A stretch of DNA of 64,000 nt, taken from contig NZ_WUMK01000009.1 of assembly GCF_009827055.1 (NCBI RefSeq), positions 186,001 through 250,000 of the forward strand, given 5' to 3'. The DNA comes from Shinella kummerowiae. Its GTDB lineage: Bacteria; Pseudomonadota; Alphaproteobacteria; Rhizobiales; Rhizobiaceae. Positions 34,033 to 42,704 of the stretch are shown here, piece by piece. Under the pieces are notes generated by a model. That model saw only the letters and a program-made list of their open reading frames with translations. It was not told where the DNA came from and did not search any database. Each line of letters starts with the position of its first letter. The first letter of the stretch is position 1. Position numbers and translations under genes: made by a program.

Positions 34033-35874
34033 ATGCGGCATTCCCTTCTCCTTCGGCTTCTTTCCGGCGTGGCGATTGCGGCCAGCCTCGTGCTGACTGG
34101 CCCTCTCGCGGCCTATGCGGAGGAAAAGCCCGCGGCGGCGGTAGCCGAGGAAACGCCGTTCGACCCCTTGAACGTCAACACCTTCTCCGGCGCCTTCCTT
34201 GCCGCCCGCACGGCGGATTTCGACAAGGACTACGAGACCGCCGTCACGCTCTACAAGATCGCGTTGCAGTTCGACCCGACCAATCTCGACGTCAAGCAGC
34301 GGCTGATGATCACGCAGCTGATGAACGGCGACTTCGATGAAGGCGTGAAACTCGCCGACACGCTGAAGAACGATTCGTCCGTCGAGCGTATCACGGCCGT
34401 CGTGCGCGGCATGGAAGCGATCCGCAAGCGGGAATACAAATCCGCCGAAAAGATGCTCGTCTACAAGGGGCCGAACGACCTCGACAAGATGATGAACGAC
34501 CTGCTGCTTGCCTGGGCCAAGTTCGGCGACGGCAAGTCAAAGGAGGCACTCAAGCTGATCAGCGGGATGGAAGGGCCGGAATGGCTTGCCATCTTCAAGA
34601 ACTACCATGCCGGCGCGCTCGCGGCTGCATCCGGTGACAAGGCGACCGCCCGCGCGCGCCTCAACGAGGCGATCCTCGACCGCAATGGTGCAGGTGCGGC
34701 ACCCGACACGTTCATTCGTGCCGTGATGGCGCTCGCCCGTCTCGAAGCGCGCGAAGGCAACAAGCAGAAGGCGCTGGATGCGATTTCGGTCGGTGACAAC
34801 TTCATCACCAGCTACGCACCGCTGAAGGCGCTGCGCCAGAGCATCGAGGCCGGCGAGAAGCAGGAACAGCAGGTCCGCACCGCCGCGCAGGGCGCTGCCG
34901 CCGTGCTCTTCTCGATCGGCGGGGCGCTCAACCGCGATGGCGCCGAAGACATCGTCTCGCTCTATCTCCAGGTCGCGCGCGCGCTCGATCCGGACAGCGA
35001 CGACATGCTGGTGCTGCTCGGCGGCCTTGCCGAGAACCAGAAGAAGCCGCAAAAGGCGATCGACTATTATCGCGCCGTGCCGGAAAAGTCGCCGATGCGG
35101 CGCATTTCCGAGTTGCAGCTCGGCCTCAACCTCGCCGATACGGGCAAGGTCCCGGAGGCCAAGAAGCATCTTCAGGCGCTGATCGATGCCGATCCCGCGG
35201 ATCTGCGCAGCTATCTGGCGCTCGGCAGCGTGCTGTCCGATGCCAAGGACTACAAGGACATGGCGACGCTGTACGATCGCGCGGTGGAAGCGATCGGCGC
35301 TGTTCCGACCCGCAACCACTGGAGCGTCTTCTTCCAGCGCGGCATCGCCTATGAGCGGCTGAAGGAATGGGAGAAGGCCGAGCCGAACTTCCGCAAGGCG
35401 CTGGAACTGAACCCCGAGCAGCCGCAGGTGCTGAACTATCTGGGTTATTCCTGGGTGGACATGAACAAGAACCTCGACGAGGGTCTGGACATGATCCGTC
35501 GCGCCGTCGCCCTCAAGCCGGATGATGGCTATATCGTCGATTCGCTCGGCTGGGCCTATTTCCGCCTCAACCGCTTCAACGACGCCGTGGCGGAACTGGA
35601 GCGGGCAGCGGAGCTCAAGGCCGGCGACCCGACGATCAACGACCATCTGGGCGATGCCTATTGGCGCGTCGGCCGCAAGCTGGAGGCGACGTTCCAGTGG
35701 AACCGCGCGCTCGGCCTGAAGCCGGAAGAGGCGGAAATCCCCAAGATCAAGCTGAAGGTCGAGAACGGCCTGCCGGAGCTGAAGAAGACCGAGCCGGCCT
35801 CCGCCGAGGCGAAGGATGAAAAGCCGGTGCAGAATGTCTCTCCGGAAGGCGCTGCCGCAGACCGCAAGTCGTAA
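34033..35874 (+). CDS. Secreted TPR-repeat protein
   Basis: 613 residues with a signal peptide (MRHSLLLRLLSGVAIAASLV and following, cut near AAYAEE) and TPR repeats throughout, with the best units in the second half: NYLGYSWVDMNKNLDEGLDM, then VDSLGWAYFRLNRFNDAVAE and NDHLGDAYWRVGRKLEATFQ. TPR proteins hold partner proteins; in rhizobia this one is usually annotated only as a tetratricopeptide protein. It probably works in the periplasm or outer membrane. Its stop is immediately followed by the ispE start (TAAATG), so it is translationally linked to ispE. Confidence 0.88.
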   Translation: MRHSLLLRLLSGVAIAASLVLTGPLAAYAEEKPAAAVAEETPFDPLNVNTFSGAFLAARTADFDKDYETAVTLYKIALQFDPTNLDVKQRLMITQLMNGDFDEGVKLADTLKNDSSVERITAVVRGMEAIRKREYKSAEKMLVYKGPNDLDKMMNDLLLAWAKFGDGKSKEALKLISGMEGPEWLAIFKNYHAGALAAASGDKATARARLNEAILDRNGAGAAPDTFIRAVMALARLEAREGNKQKALDAISVGDNFITSYAPLKALRQSIEAGEKQEQQVRTAAQGAAAVLFSIGGALNRDGAEDIVSLYLQVARALDPDSDDMLVLLGGLAENQKKPQKAIDYYRAVPEKSPMRRISELQLGLNLADTGKVPEAKKHLQALIDADPADLRSYLALGSVLSDAKDYKDMATLYDRAVEAIGAVPTRNHWSVFFQRGIAYERLKEWEKAEPNFRKALELNPEQPQVLNYLGYSWVDMNKNLDEGLDMIRRAVALKPDDGYIVDSLGWAYFRLNRFNDAVAELERAAELKAGDPTINDHLGDAYWRVGRKLEATFQWNRALGLKPEEAEIPKIKLKVENGLPELKKTEPASAEAKDEKPVQNVSPEGAAADRKS

Positions 35875-36774
35875 ATGCCAGGCACCGCCAGCCTGCCGGG
35901 CTTTGCCGTCACCGAGCAGGCGCCGGCCAAGATCAACCTAGCGCTCGCCGTTATCGGCCAGCGCGAGGACGGTTATCATCTCCTCGACAGCCTTGTGACC
36001 TTCACCGCCTTCGGCGACCGCATCGGCCTGTCGCCGGCGGCGCAAGATCGTCTCACGCTCTCCGGCCGCTTTGGCGATGCGCTTGCCGCGGACGCCGACA
36101 ACCTCGTCACGCGCACCCGTGACCGCCTGCGTGGTGCCCTGGCCGCATCCGGCCGGGCGAGCCCTCCGGTGCACATCCATCTTGAAAAGAACCTGCCCAT
36201 CGCCTCCGGTATCGGCGGCGGCTCGGCGGATGCGGCGGCCACGCTGCGCGGCCTCCTCACCCTGTGGCAGACAGACGTGCCGAAAGCCGCGCTAGACGCC
36301 ATGGCGATTAGCCTCGGCGCCGATGTGCCGATGTGCCTCGCCAGCCGCCCGCTGATTGCCCGCGGCGTCGGCGAGGACATCACGCCGGTGCCGATGCCAT
36401 CCCTGCCCATGGTGCTCGCCAATCCGCTTGTCGGGGTTTCGACGCCCGCCGTCTTCAAGGCACTAGCCTCGAAACACAATCCGCCGCTCGTCCTCGACAG
36501 GGCGCCCGCCGACTGGCCGGAAGCGATCGGCCGGCTGCGCAACGATCTGGAGCCACCGGCCCGCGCGCTTTGCCCCGATATTGCTGCGATCTCCGAAAGC
36601 CTCGCGGTCACCAGCGCGACCCTGGTGCGCATGTCCGGTTCCGGCGCGACCTGTTTCGCGCTATACCCGTCCGATGCGGCGGCAGATAGAGCGGCGACGG
36701 CGCTCGCGATCCGGCATCCATCCTGGTTCTTCACCGCCACCCGCACTCTTGGAGCCGATGATGGCACGCATTGA
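35875..36774 (+). CDS. ispE: 4-diphosphocytidyl-2-C-methyl-D-erythritol kinase
   Basis: 299 residues of the GHMP kinase superfamily: APAKINLALAV near residue 17, the ATP loop PIASGIGGGSADAAA (about 103-117) and the C-terminal MSGSGATCFALY. It phosphorylates CDP-methylerythritol in the non-mevalonate route to isopentenyl diphosphate, the building block used by IspB. The ATG directly follows the TPR gene's stop, and the end overlaps moaB by 14 bases, so the three genes are probably one operon. Confidence 0.95.
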   Translation: MPGTASLPGFAVTEQAPAKINLALAVIGQREDGYHLLDSLVTFTAFGDRIGLSPAAQDRLTLSGRFGDALAADADNLVTRTRDRLRGALAASGRASPPVHIHLEKNLPIASGIGGGSADAAATLRGLLTLWQTDVPKAALDAMAISLGADVPMCLASRPLIARGVGEDITPVPMPSLPMVLANPLVGVSTPAVFKALASKHNPPLVLDRAPADWPEAIGRLRNDLEPPARALCPDIAAISESLAVTSATLVRMSGSGATCFALYPSDAAADRAATALAIRHPSWFFTATRTLGADDGTH

Positions 36775-37309
36775 CGAGACGAGGCCCTTTCTCCCGGTCG
36801 GCATCGCCGTGCTGACGGTGTCGGACACCCGCACGCCAGAAACGGACCGCTCCGGCGACACGCTCGTCGCCCGTATCGAGGACGCGGGCCACCGCCTTGT
36901 CGCCCGCGCCATCGTGCCGGACGATATCGCCGCGATCCGCGCACAGGTGGAAGCCTGGACGCACGATACCGCGGTGGACGTCGTCATTACCACGGGCGGC
37001 ACTGGCTTTACCGGCCGCGACGTGACGCCTGAAGCGCTGGAACCGATCTTCGAAAAGCGGATGGACGGATTTTCCGCGGTTTTTCACCGCATCTCCTACG
37101 AGAAGATCGGCACGTCGACCATCCAGTCGCGCGCGACCGGCGGCGTGCTGAACGCCACCTTCATCTTCGTGCTGCCCGGCTCGCCCGGCGCCTGCAAGGA
37201 CGCCTGGGACGGCATCCTGAAAGCGCAGCTCGACTACCGCCATATGCCGTGCAACTTCGTGGAAATCATGCCGCGCCTCGACGAGCACCTTAAGCGCTCG
37301 GCCGGCTGA
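36761..37309 (+). CDS. moaB: Molybdenum cofactor biosynthesis protein B (MoaB/MogA family)
   Basis: 182 residues: IAVLTVSDTRT near the start, DVVITTGGTGFTGRDVTPEA (GGTG-DxT of MogA/MoaB), then GTSTIQSRATGG and FVLPGSPGACKDAWD. The family binds molybdopterin and adenylates it, here MoaB-like by length. GGAG precedes the ATG; the preceding ATG three bases earlier is also possible. It overlaps ispE and is followed by the RTX gene after 78 bases. Confidence 0.92.
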   Translation: MARIDETRPFLPVGIAVLTVSDTRTPETDRSGDTLVARIEDAGHRLVARAIVPDDIAAIRAQVEAWTHDTAVDVVITTGGTGFTGRDVTPEALEPIFEKRMDGFSAVFHRISYEKIGTSTIQSRATGGVLNATFIFVLPGSPGACKDAWDGILKAQLDYRHMPCNFVEIMPRLDEHLKRSAG

Positions 37310-37387
37310 CCTGTTCCATAGGGCACTGCGCGCCGCGTTCGCCGCATCTATCACTCTCCCACCAGCACAGAGCGAGGGAGAGCGAAC

Positions 37388-38380
37388 ATGGCACGCACGA
37401 TCACCGGAACCAATGACGCGGACCGTATCGCCCAGGGCGGCAGCATCAGCAATGTCGAGCTGACCATCCGGGCGCTTGCCGGCAACGACACGATCATCCT
37501 CAACCGCACCGACGATTTCGGCGGCCGCAACAGCGTCGATGCGGGCGCCGGCAACGACAGCGTTGTCAACATGAAGGAGGATGGAAATGTCATCCTTCTC
37601 GGCGCCGGCAACGATACCTATGTCGGCACGGGCTTCGGCTCCTTCGCAAGCGAGCGCGCCGACCTCGTGCGGGCCGGAGACGGCAACGACAAGATCGTCG
37701 TCAGCACCTTCAAGAGCACCTATCTCGGCGAGGCCGGCAACGACCGCTTCTTTTCCGTCGGCCAGCAGAACACCTTCAATGGCGGCAGCGGCGTCGATTC
37801 GATCAGCTTCCTGCCGCGTGACGACGATACGGTCCTCGGCGGTTCCGGCGTCGGCATCGACCTGCTGCAAGGGCTCGCCCAGACCGGCGCCAACCGCTTC
37901 GAGACGCTGATCAGCATCGAGAACGCGGACGGCACCAATGCCGGCGACGCGCTCTTCGGCTCCAACGTCAAGAACGTGCTCAAGGGCCTTGCCGGCGACG
38001 ACGCGATTGCCGGCCGCGGCGGCAACGACGTGCTGGTGGGCGGCCTCGGGCACGACCTCCTGCAGGGCGACAGCGGCGCCGACCGCTTCGACTTCAACTT
38101 CCGCGCCGAATCGGCCGTCGGTGCCAACCGCGACGTCATCCTCGACTTCAACCACAACCAGGGTGACCGGATCGATGTGCGCGACATCGACGCGAACACC
38201 AGCCAGGCTGGCAACCAGGCCTTCACCTTCATCGGCGACAGCAATTTCTCAAGCAGCGCCGGCCAGCTGCGCTTCAAGGACGGCATCGTTTCGGGAGATA
38301 TCAATGGCGACGGGCGCGCCGACTTCCAGATCGAGGTGCAGGGCGTCGCTGCCTTGGTTGCAAGCGATTTCGTGCTTTAG
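37388..38380 (+). CDS. RTX (calcium-binding repeat) secreted protein
   Basis: 330 residues with no N-terminal signal peptide. Nonapeptide-like Gly/Asp repeats run through it; the clearest block is GDDAIAGRGGNDVLVGG then LGHDLLQGDSGADRFDF, of the G-G-x-G-x-D type that binds calcium in a beta-roll. The C terminus, with ending VASDFVL, resembles type I secretion signals as in M10 peptidases. No protease or lipase domain is present, so it may be an adhesin-like or surface coat protein. AGGGAG precedes the ATG. The secretion ABC transporter is not in this window. Confidence 0.88.
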   Translation: MARTITGTNDADRIAQGGSISNVELTIRALAGNDTIILNRTDDFGGRNSVDAGAGNDSVVNMKEDGNVILLGAGNDTYVGTGFGSFASERADLVRAGDGNDKIVVSTFKSTYLGEAGNDRFFSVGQQNTFNGGSGVDSISFLPRDDDTVLGGSGVGIDLLQGLAQTGANRFETLISIENADGTNAGDALFGSNVKNVLKGLAGDDAIAGRGGNDVLVGGLGHDLLQGDSGADRFDFNFRAESAVGANRDVILDFNHNQGDRIDVRDIDANTSQAGNQAFTFIGDSNFSSSAGQLRFKDGIVSGDINGDGRADFQIEVQGVAALVASDFVL

Positions 38381-38413
38381 GACGTCGGTCGTCCGGCCGC
38401 CCTGCCCCGCGCG

Positions 38414-38947
38414 TCAACCTGCGACTTGCGCCCGCATGGCCTTCACCGCCCAGGCGGGCACGATTTCCGTTACGAGCGTGCGTGCGCGCCCACCGGTCGC
38501 GACATCGGCGAGCGTCATGCCGGTGCGGACGGACGCCATGACCTGCTGCTTGGTGACGAGATATCCCTGCTCCAGCGGCGGGCTTCGTCGGCCAACACGC
38601 TGGAGGAACGGGCGGCGATGGCTGCGCGAGCCGAGGAACCGCGCCGGGCCGGCATTAACCGAAACATGATCGACGATCGCATCGACCCAACCGGTCATCG
38701 GCCGGCCACCCGGCTCCAGCAGCAGCAGCCAGTCGCCGCGCGCGGAGCGCACCACGTCCTTGATATCCCAGCTCGTCAGGAAGCGGCAGCCAGCCGCGTC
38801 CGCCACCTTGGCGGAACCGTCGCGCGAGCCGTGGTCGAGCACGATCACATCGCGCACGACACCCTCGACAGCGCCCGTGACCAGCGCGGACAATGTCTGC
38901 GCCAGTTCCGCCTCGTTGTCCCGGCATTCCATGATGATCGTCAGCAT
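38414..38947 (-). CDS. Small glycosyltransferase family 2-like protein
   Basis: 177 residues with the N-terminal half of a GT2 fold: MLTIIMECRDNEAELAQTLS, DVIVLDHGSRDGS and ARGDWLLLLEPGGRP. In GT2 enzymes an Asp-x-Asp near this last point binds the metal; here it is EPGGRP, so a metal-binding pair is lacking. It is also short for the family (usually over 230). It may be a pseudo-enzyme or a specialised minimal transferase. It converges with the RTX gene. Confidence 0.75.
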   Translation of the reverse strand: MLTIIMECRDNEAELAQTLSALVTGAVEGVVRDVIVLDHGSRDGSAKVADAAGCRFLTSWDIKDVVRSARGDWLLLLEPGGRPMTGWVDAIVDHVSVNAGPARFLGSRSHRRPFLQRVGRRSPPLEQGYLVTKQQVMASVRTGMTLADVATGGRARTLVTEIVPAWAVKAMRAQVAG

Positions 38948-39045
38948 TCTCCTTCAATACCGCAATGCAGCATCGATTTCCACCGCACTGGATCCGGCAT
39001 CGCGCGGCATGGTTAGGCGGTATGGTTAGCGCCGGGCAGAAATTT

Positions 39046-39060
39046 GTTCTTGCAATGTTC
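39046..39060. promoter_or_regulatory. LexA (SOS) box
   Basis: GTTC-TTGCAAT-GTTC, an exact match to the alphaproteobacterial LexA direct repeat (GTTC-N7-GTTC). It lies 64 bases before the radical SAM gene at 39124, a normal operator position. Confidence 0.7.
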
Positions 39061-39123
39061 TCATTCCCGCGATAGGAATATAGTCATCGAACCAGGGGCA
39101 AGATTGCTCCGCCGGAGACAGCC

Positions 39124-40281
39124 ATGAACGATCTTGCCGATCTCAGGCAGGGTGCACTAGCGCCCGGCCACACGAAAGACGTTGCCGAAGCGCTGATGGC
39201 CCAGACCGGCATGCGCATCGGGGTGGATCGCCGGCGCGGCCGCGGCGCCGGGCTGAATTTCACCGGCCGGTTCGAGCCGGTGACGCGCGAAGGGTTCGAC
39301 GACGGCTGGCAGACACTGGAGGAATTGCCGCCCTTCCGCACGGAAGTGCAGGTCGAGAAGCCGCGCACCATCATCACCCGCAACGAATCGCCCGATATCC
39401 CCTTCGACCGTTCGATCAATCCCTATCGCGGCTGCGAGCACGGCTGCATCTACTGCTTCGCCCGGCCGACCCATGCCTTCATGGGCCTCTCCGCCGGTCT
39501 CGATTTCGAGGCGAAGCTGTTCGCCAAGCCGGATGCACCGAAGATGCTCGAACGCGAGCTGTCCAAGCCCGGTTACAAGCCGCGTGTCATTGCCATCGGC
39601 ACCAATACCGATCCCTACCAGCCGATCGAGAAGGAGTGGCGCATCATGCGCCAGATGCTTGAGGTGCTGGACAAGGCCAATCACCCGGTTTCCATCGTCA
39701 CCAAGTCGGCGCTGGTCATGCGCGACATCGACATTCTCTCCCGCATGGCGGCGCGCGGCCTCGCCTGGGTCGGCATGTCCGTCACCACGCTCGATCGCAA
39801 GCTCGCCCGCACCATGGAACCGCGCGCTGCCACCCCGCCGCGCCGGCTGGAGACGATCCGTGCGCTGTCCGAGGCCGGCATCCCGACCGCCATCATGATG
39901 GCGCCGATCATTCCCGGCCTCAACGACCACGAAATCGAGCGAGTGCTGGATTCGGGCAAGGCGGCCGGCGCGCTTGAGGCGAGCTATGTGCTGCTGCGTC
40001 TGCCGCTGGAGGTCAGCCCGCTGTTCCGCGACTGGCTGCTGCGCAACTATCCGGATCGCTACCGTCACGTCATGTCGCTGGTGCGCTCCATGCGCGGCGG
40101 CAAGGATTACGACGCCGAGTTCGGCAAGCGCATGAAGGGCGCCGGTCCCTATGCCTGGCAGATCGCCCGGCGCTTCGAGATGGCCGGCAAGCGGCTGGGC
40201 TTGACCCGTACCCGTCGCAGCCTCGCCAGCGACCAGTTCGTGCCGCCATCAGGCAGCGGGGTGCAACTGTCCCTGCTCTGA
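39124..40281 (+). CDS. Radical SAM protein, PA0069 family (DNA repair photolyase/SplB-like)
   Basis: 385 residues. The radical SAM cluster motif is CEHGCIYCFARP (about 109-120, C-x3-C-x2-C), in the form NPYRGCEHGCIYCFARPTHA of the PA0069/Rv2578c group, which is related to spore photoproduct lyase. Later parts IAIGTNTDPYQPIE and MMAPIIPGLND are also of this type. The biochemical reaction is not established. A LexA box upstream suggests DNA-damage induction, giving the vague repair annotation independent support. Confidence 0.92.
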   Translation: MNDLADLRQGALAPGHTKDVAEALMAQTGMRIGVDRRRGRGAGLNFTGRFEPVTREGFDDGWQTLEELPPFRTEVQVEKPRTIITRNESPDIPFDRSINPYRGCEHGCIYCFARPTHAFMGLSAGLDFEAKLFAKPDAPKMLERELSKPGYKPRVIAIGTNTDPYQPIEKEWRIMRQMLEVLDKANHPVSIVTKSALVMRDIDILSRMAARGLAWVGMSVTTLDRKLARTMEPRAATPPRRLETIRALSEAGIPTAIMMAPIIPGLNDHEIERVLDSGKAAGALEASYVLLRLPLEVSPLFRDWLLRNYPDRYRHVMSLVRSMRGGKDYDAEFGKRMKGAGPYAWQIARRFEMAGKRLGLTRTRRSLASDQFVPPSGSGVQLSLL

Positions 40282-40546
40282 AAAGCGCGGCCGGGCGGAC
40301 TTTGACCGCCCCCGATGCGGCCCATGCCGGGACGACCCATCCCCTGGCAGATGAAGCCAAGGCCCACCTCACTGTCAGGGCTGCGGCAATGATTTGAAAT
40401 TTCGCGCAATTGCCCCGGCCGGCCGGCTCGGGAAAATGCGCCATCTCTTCCGGTCCGTCTTCCCCGGGCGCACCGGTTGCTCCTCCGGCATCCGCCTCCT
40501 GCCGGAGGGCTTGCAGGGAATCGGACGGATGTGCGAGGTTCGCCGC
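40282..40546. other. Intergenic region between the radical SAM gene and rnhB
   Basis: 265 bases without a supported gene. The rnhB frame is open upstream to 40394 but that part is not family-like. No promoter motif stands out. Confidence 0.4.
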
Positions 40547-41197
40547 ATGTCCCGTGTCGCATCCTCCGATTCCCGCCTTCTTTTCGATCTGCCCGAAGGG
40601 CCTGACTTCTCGATGGAGCTGGCTGCCCGCAAGCGCGGCATCTGGCCGGTCGCCGGCACGGACGAGGCCGGCCGCGGGCCGCTTGCCGGTCCCGTGGTGG
40701 CGGCGGCGGTGGTGCTCGATCCGGACAACATTCCGGACGGCCTGCATGATTCGAAACAGTTGAGCGCTGCAAAACGCGAATTTCTCTTCACGCTCATTGT
40801 GCAATCGGCCTTTGTCTCGGTCGCCTCGAGCTGCTCGCGCCGCATCGACGTCATCGATATCCGCAAGGCGAGCCTCGACGCCATGCGCCGCGCCGTCGCC
40901 GGCCTGGAGGTCAAGCCGCACCTCGTGCTCGCCGATGGTCGCGACGTGCCGCCCGGCCTCGCCTGCGAGGGCCGCGCCGTCGTCAAGGGCGACGCCCGCT
41001 CCCTGTCCATCGCCGCCGCCTCCATCGTCGCCAAGGTGATGCGCGACCGCATGATGGCCCGTGCCGAAGCCACCTTCCCCGGCTACGGTTTTGCCCTCCA
41101 TGCCGGCTATGCCACCGAGGTCCATCGCAAGGCCATCGCGGCCATCGGCCCCTGCCGCCTGCACCGCATGAGTTTCCGGCCGCTCAAGCAGGAATGA
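40547..41197 (+). CDS. rnhB: Ribonuclease HII
   Basis: 216 residues with the type 2 RNase H signature [14 protein letters not shown] (about 37-50), [12 protein letters not shown], and [19 protein letters not shown], which together hold the DEDD metal ligands. It removes RNA from RNA-DNA hybrids and starts repair of single ribonucleotides. The ATG at 40547 has GCGAGG upstream; an ATG six codons earlier is possible. Confidence 0.95.
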   Translation: MSRVASSDSRLLFDLPEGPDFSMELAARKRGIWPVAGTDEAGRGPLAGPVVAAAVVLDPDNIPDGLHDSKQLSAAKREFLFTLIVQSAFVSVASSCSRRIDVIDIRKASLDAMRRAVAGLEVKPHLVLADGRDVPPGLACEGRAVVKGDARSLSIAAASIVAKVMRDRMMARAEATFPGYGFALHAGYATEVHRKAIAAIGPCRLHRMSFRPLKQE

Positions 41198-41216
41198 TGG
41201 GCAAGGGATCCGCATT

Positions 41217-41250
41217 GCAAACCAGATAAGTGTGTGCTTATCTGGTTTGC
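41217..41250. promoter_or_regulatory. Perfect 14-bp-arm inverted repeat, probable ArsR operator
   Basis: GCAAACCAGATAAG (41217-41230), spacer TGTGTG, CTTATCTGGTTTGC (41237-41250); the arms are fully complementary. The right arm ends at the base before the ATG at 41251, leaving no ribosome binding site. It is very probably the autoregulatory site of the ArsR protein. Confidence 0.85.
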
Positions 41251-41565
41251 ATGATCGAGAACGATATCTTCAAAGCCCTGGCCGATCCGACGCGGCGCAC
41301 GATCTTCGACAAGCTGGCGAACGGCAGCATGAATGCCAGCGCCTTGCGGGACGGTATGGACATCAGCCAGCCTGCCATGTCCCAGCACCTTGCCGTGCTT
41401 CGCGGCGCACGCCTTATACGGGAAGAACGACAGGGGCGCTTTGTGAATTACGAGGTCGATCCGGATGGGCTGGCCCTCATCGCGGGATGGCTGGCGAAGT
41501 ATCGCGCCTATTGGCCGACCCGGATCGACGCCTTGAAAACCTTGCTGAAGGATATGGATCAATGA
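41251..41565 (+). CDS. ArsR family transcriptional regulator
   Basis: 104 residues with a winged helix-turn-helix: FKALADPTRRTIFDKLAN (about 5-22), then MDISQPAMSQHLAVLRGARL (recognition helix region) and REERQGRFVNYEVD (wing). There is no Cys-rich metal site, and it is paired with an SRPBCC gene, so it is of the type controlling AHSA1-like proteins rather than arsenic. The ATG lies at the end of a perfect palindrome and has no Shine-Dalgarno sequence, so the mRNA may be leaderless; a GTG at 41230, inside the palindrome, is an alternative. It overlaps the next gene by ATGA. Confidence 0.9.
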   Translation: MIENDIFKALADPTRRTIFDKLANGSMNASALRDGMDISQPAMSQHLAVLRGARLIREERQGRFVNYEVDPDGLALIAGWLAKYRAYWPTRIDALKTLLKDMDQ

Positions 41566-41921
41566 GCGACACAGCCTCCAAGAAGCAGGGCAAGGACCTG
41601 GTGCTGGAATACGAGCTCGACGCACCGCCCGAAAAAGTCTGGCGGGCGATCAGCATTCCCGCATTCCGCGAGAGATGGTTGCCCGCGGGCAAGCCGACGG
41701 AAGCAGCACCCATTCCCACGGCGGCGGAGGGGGAGATCTGCATCGAGATGCGCGACGACGAACCACCCTTCCTTGAAAGCATCGCAACGTTTCAGATCAG
41801 GCCGAACAGCCAGGGCGGAACAACGTTGAGAATCGTCCACCGGCTTGTGGACATCCCGGTCGCGCCGACGGTGCCGCCTGCTGCAAACAGCAACGGACTG
41901 CGGCTGATGCGCGCCGCCTGA
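41562..41921 (+). CDS. SRPBCC (AHSA1-type) domain protein
   Basis: 119 residues: LVLEYELDAPPEKVWRAISI, then FRERWLPAG and TLRIVHRLVDIPV, the pattern of the START-like SRPBCC fold of the AHSA1 branch, which holds a hydrophobic ligand. It is shorter than the usual 140-160 residues and seems to lack the last helix, ending with NSNGLRLMRAA. It is translated together with the ArsR regulator (ATGA overlap). Ligand unknown. Confidence 0.82.
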   Translation: MSDTASKKQGKDLVLEYELDAPPEKVWRAISIPAFRERWLPAGKPTEAAPIPTAAEGEICIEMRDDEPPFLESIATFQIRPNSQGGTTLRIVHRLVDIPVAPTVPPAANSNGLRLMRAA

Positions 41922-41966
41922 CACCACCCGCCTCACCTGCCAAAGCTTGAAAACAGGAGTTCGCCG

Positions 41967-42590
41967 ATGCGCGAAGCGATGCAACTCGTCCCTATGGTCG
42001 TTGAACAATCCAGCCGCGGCGAGCGTTCGTTCGACATCTATTCCCGCCTGCTGCGTGAACGCATCATCTTTCTGAACGGCGAAGTGAACGACAGCGTGTC
42101 CGCCCTCGTCTGCGCGCAATTGCTATTCCTGGAGGCTGAAAATCCCAAGCGGCCGATCCAGCTCTATATCAATTCGCCCGGCGGCGTCGTCACGAGCGGC
42201 CTCGCGATGTACGACACGATGCGCTACATTCAGGCGCCAGTTCACACGCTCTGCATGGGTACCGCCCGTTCGATGGGATCGTTCCTGTTGATGGCAGGCG
42301 AGCCAGGTTCACGTGCTGCGTTGCCGAACGCCAACATCCTCATCCATCAACCGTCGGGTGGCTTCCAGGGACGCGCGGCGGACATGCTCATCCATGCCGA
42401 CGAGATCCTCAGAACCAAGCAGCGCATGACGCGGCTCTACGCCAAACATTGCGGCCGCACCTATGAAGAGTTCGAGCAGGCCATGGATCGCGATCGCTTC
42501 ATGACCGCCGAGGAGGCGCTGGAATGGGGATTGATCGACCGCATTCTCACCGCGCGCGACATCGGCGCAAGGTATGAGACCGGCACATGA
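41967..42590 (+). CDS. clpP: ATP-dependent Clp protease proteolytic subunit (ClpP paralogue)
   Basis: 207 residues. Catalytic triad positions match E. coli ClpP with an offset of five: S102 in [10 protein letters not shown]127 in [10 protein letters not shown]176 in [25 protein letters not shown] is also conserved. It forms the protease barrel that degrades proteins fed by ClpA or ClpX. Rhizobia carry several clpP genes; this one is not beside clpX and has Arg before the Ser, so it is probably a secondary copy. A bidirectional terminator follows. Confidence 0.92.
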   Translation: MREAMQLVPMVVEQSSRGERSFDIYSRLLRERIIFLNGEVNDSVSALVCAQLLFLEAENPKRPIQLYINSPGGVVTSGLAMYDTMRYIQAPVHTLCMGTARSMGSFLLMAGEPGSRAALPNANILIHQPSGGFQGRAADMLIHADEILRTKQRMTRLYAKHCGRTYEEFEQAMDRDRFMTAEEALEWGLIDRILTARDIGARYETGT

Positions 42591-42653
42591 GCGCGGTTCC
42601 TGTATCGCCCCAGGATTGAACGGCCTGCGCGACATCTGCGTCGATCTCAAAAC

Positions 42654-42683
42654 AAAAAGGCCGGCATCGCTGCCGGCCTTTTT
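42654..42683. terminator. Bidirectional terminator between clpP and atpF
   Basis: AAAAAGGCCGGCA and TGCCGGCCTTTTT form a perfect 13-base stem with a four-base loop; A- and T-runs on both sides make it work in both directions. It ends clpP and the F0 operon. Confidence 0.92.
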
Positions 42684-42704
42684 AAATCATGCGGTCGAAG
42701 AGCC

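Noticed and set aside
42440-42520. Loss of the catalytic Asp in the ClpP paralogue
   Set aside because: Counting residues from His127 to Asp176 gives the same distance as in E. coli ClpP; the triad is intact.
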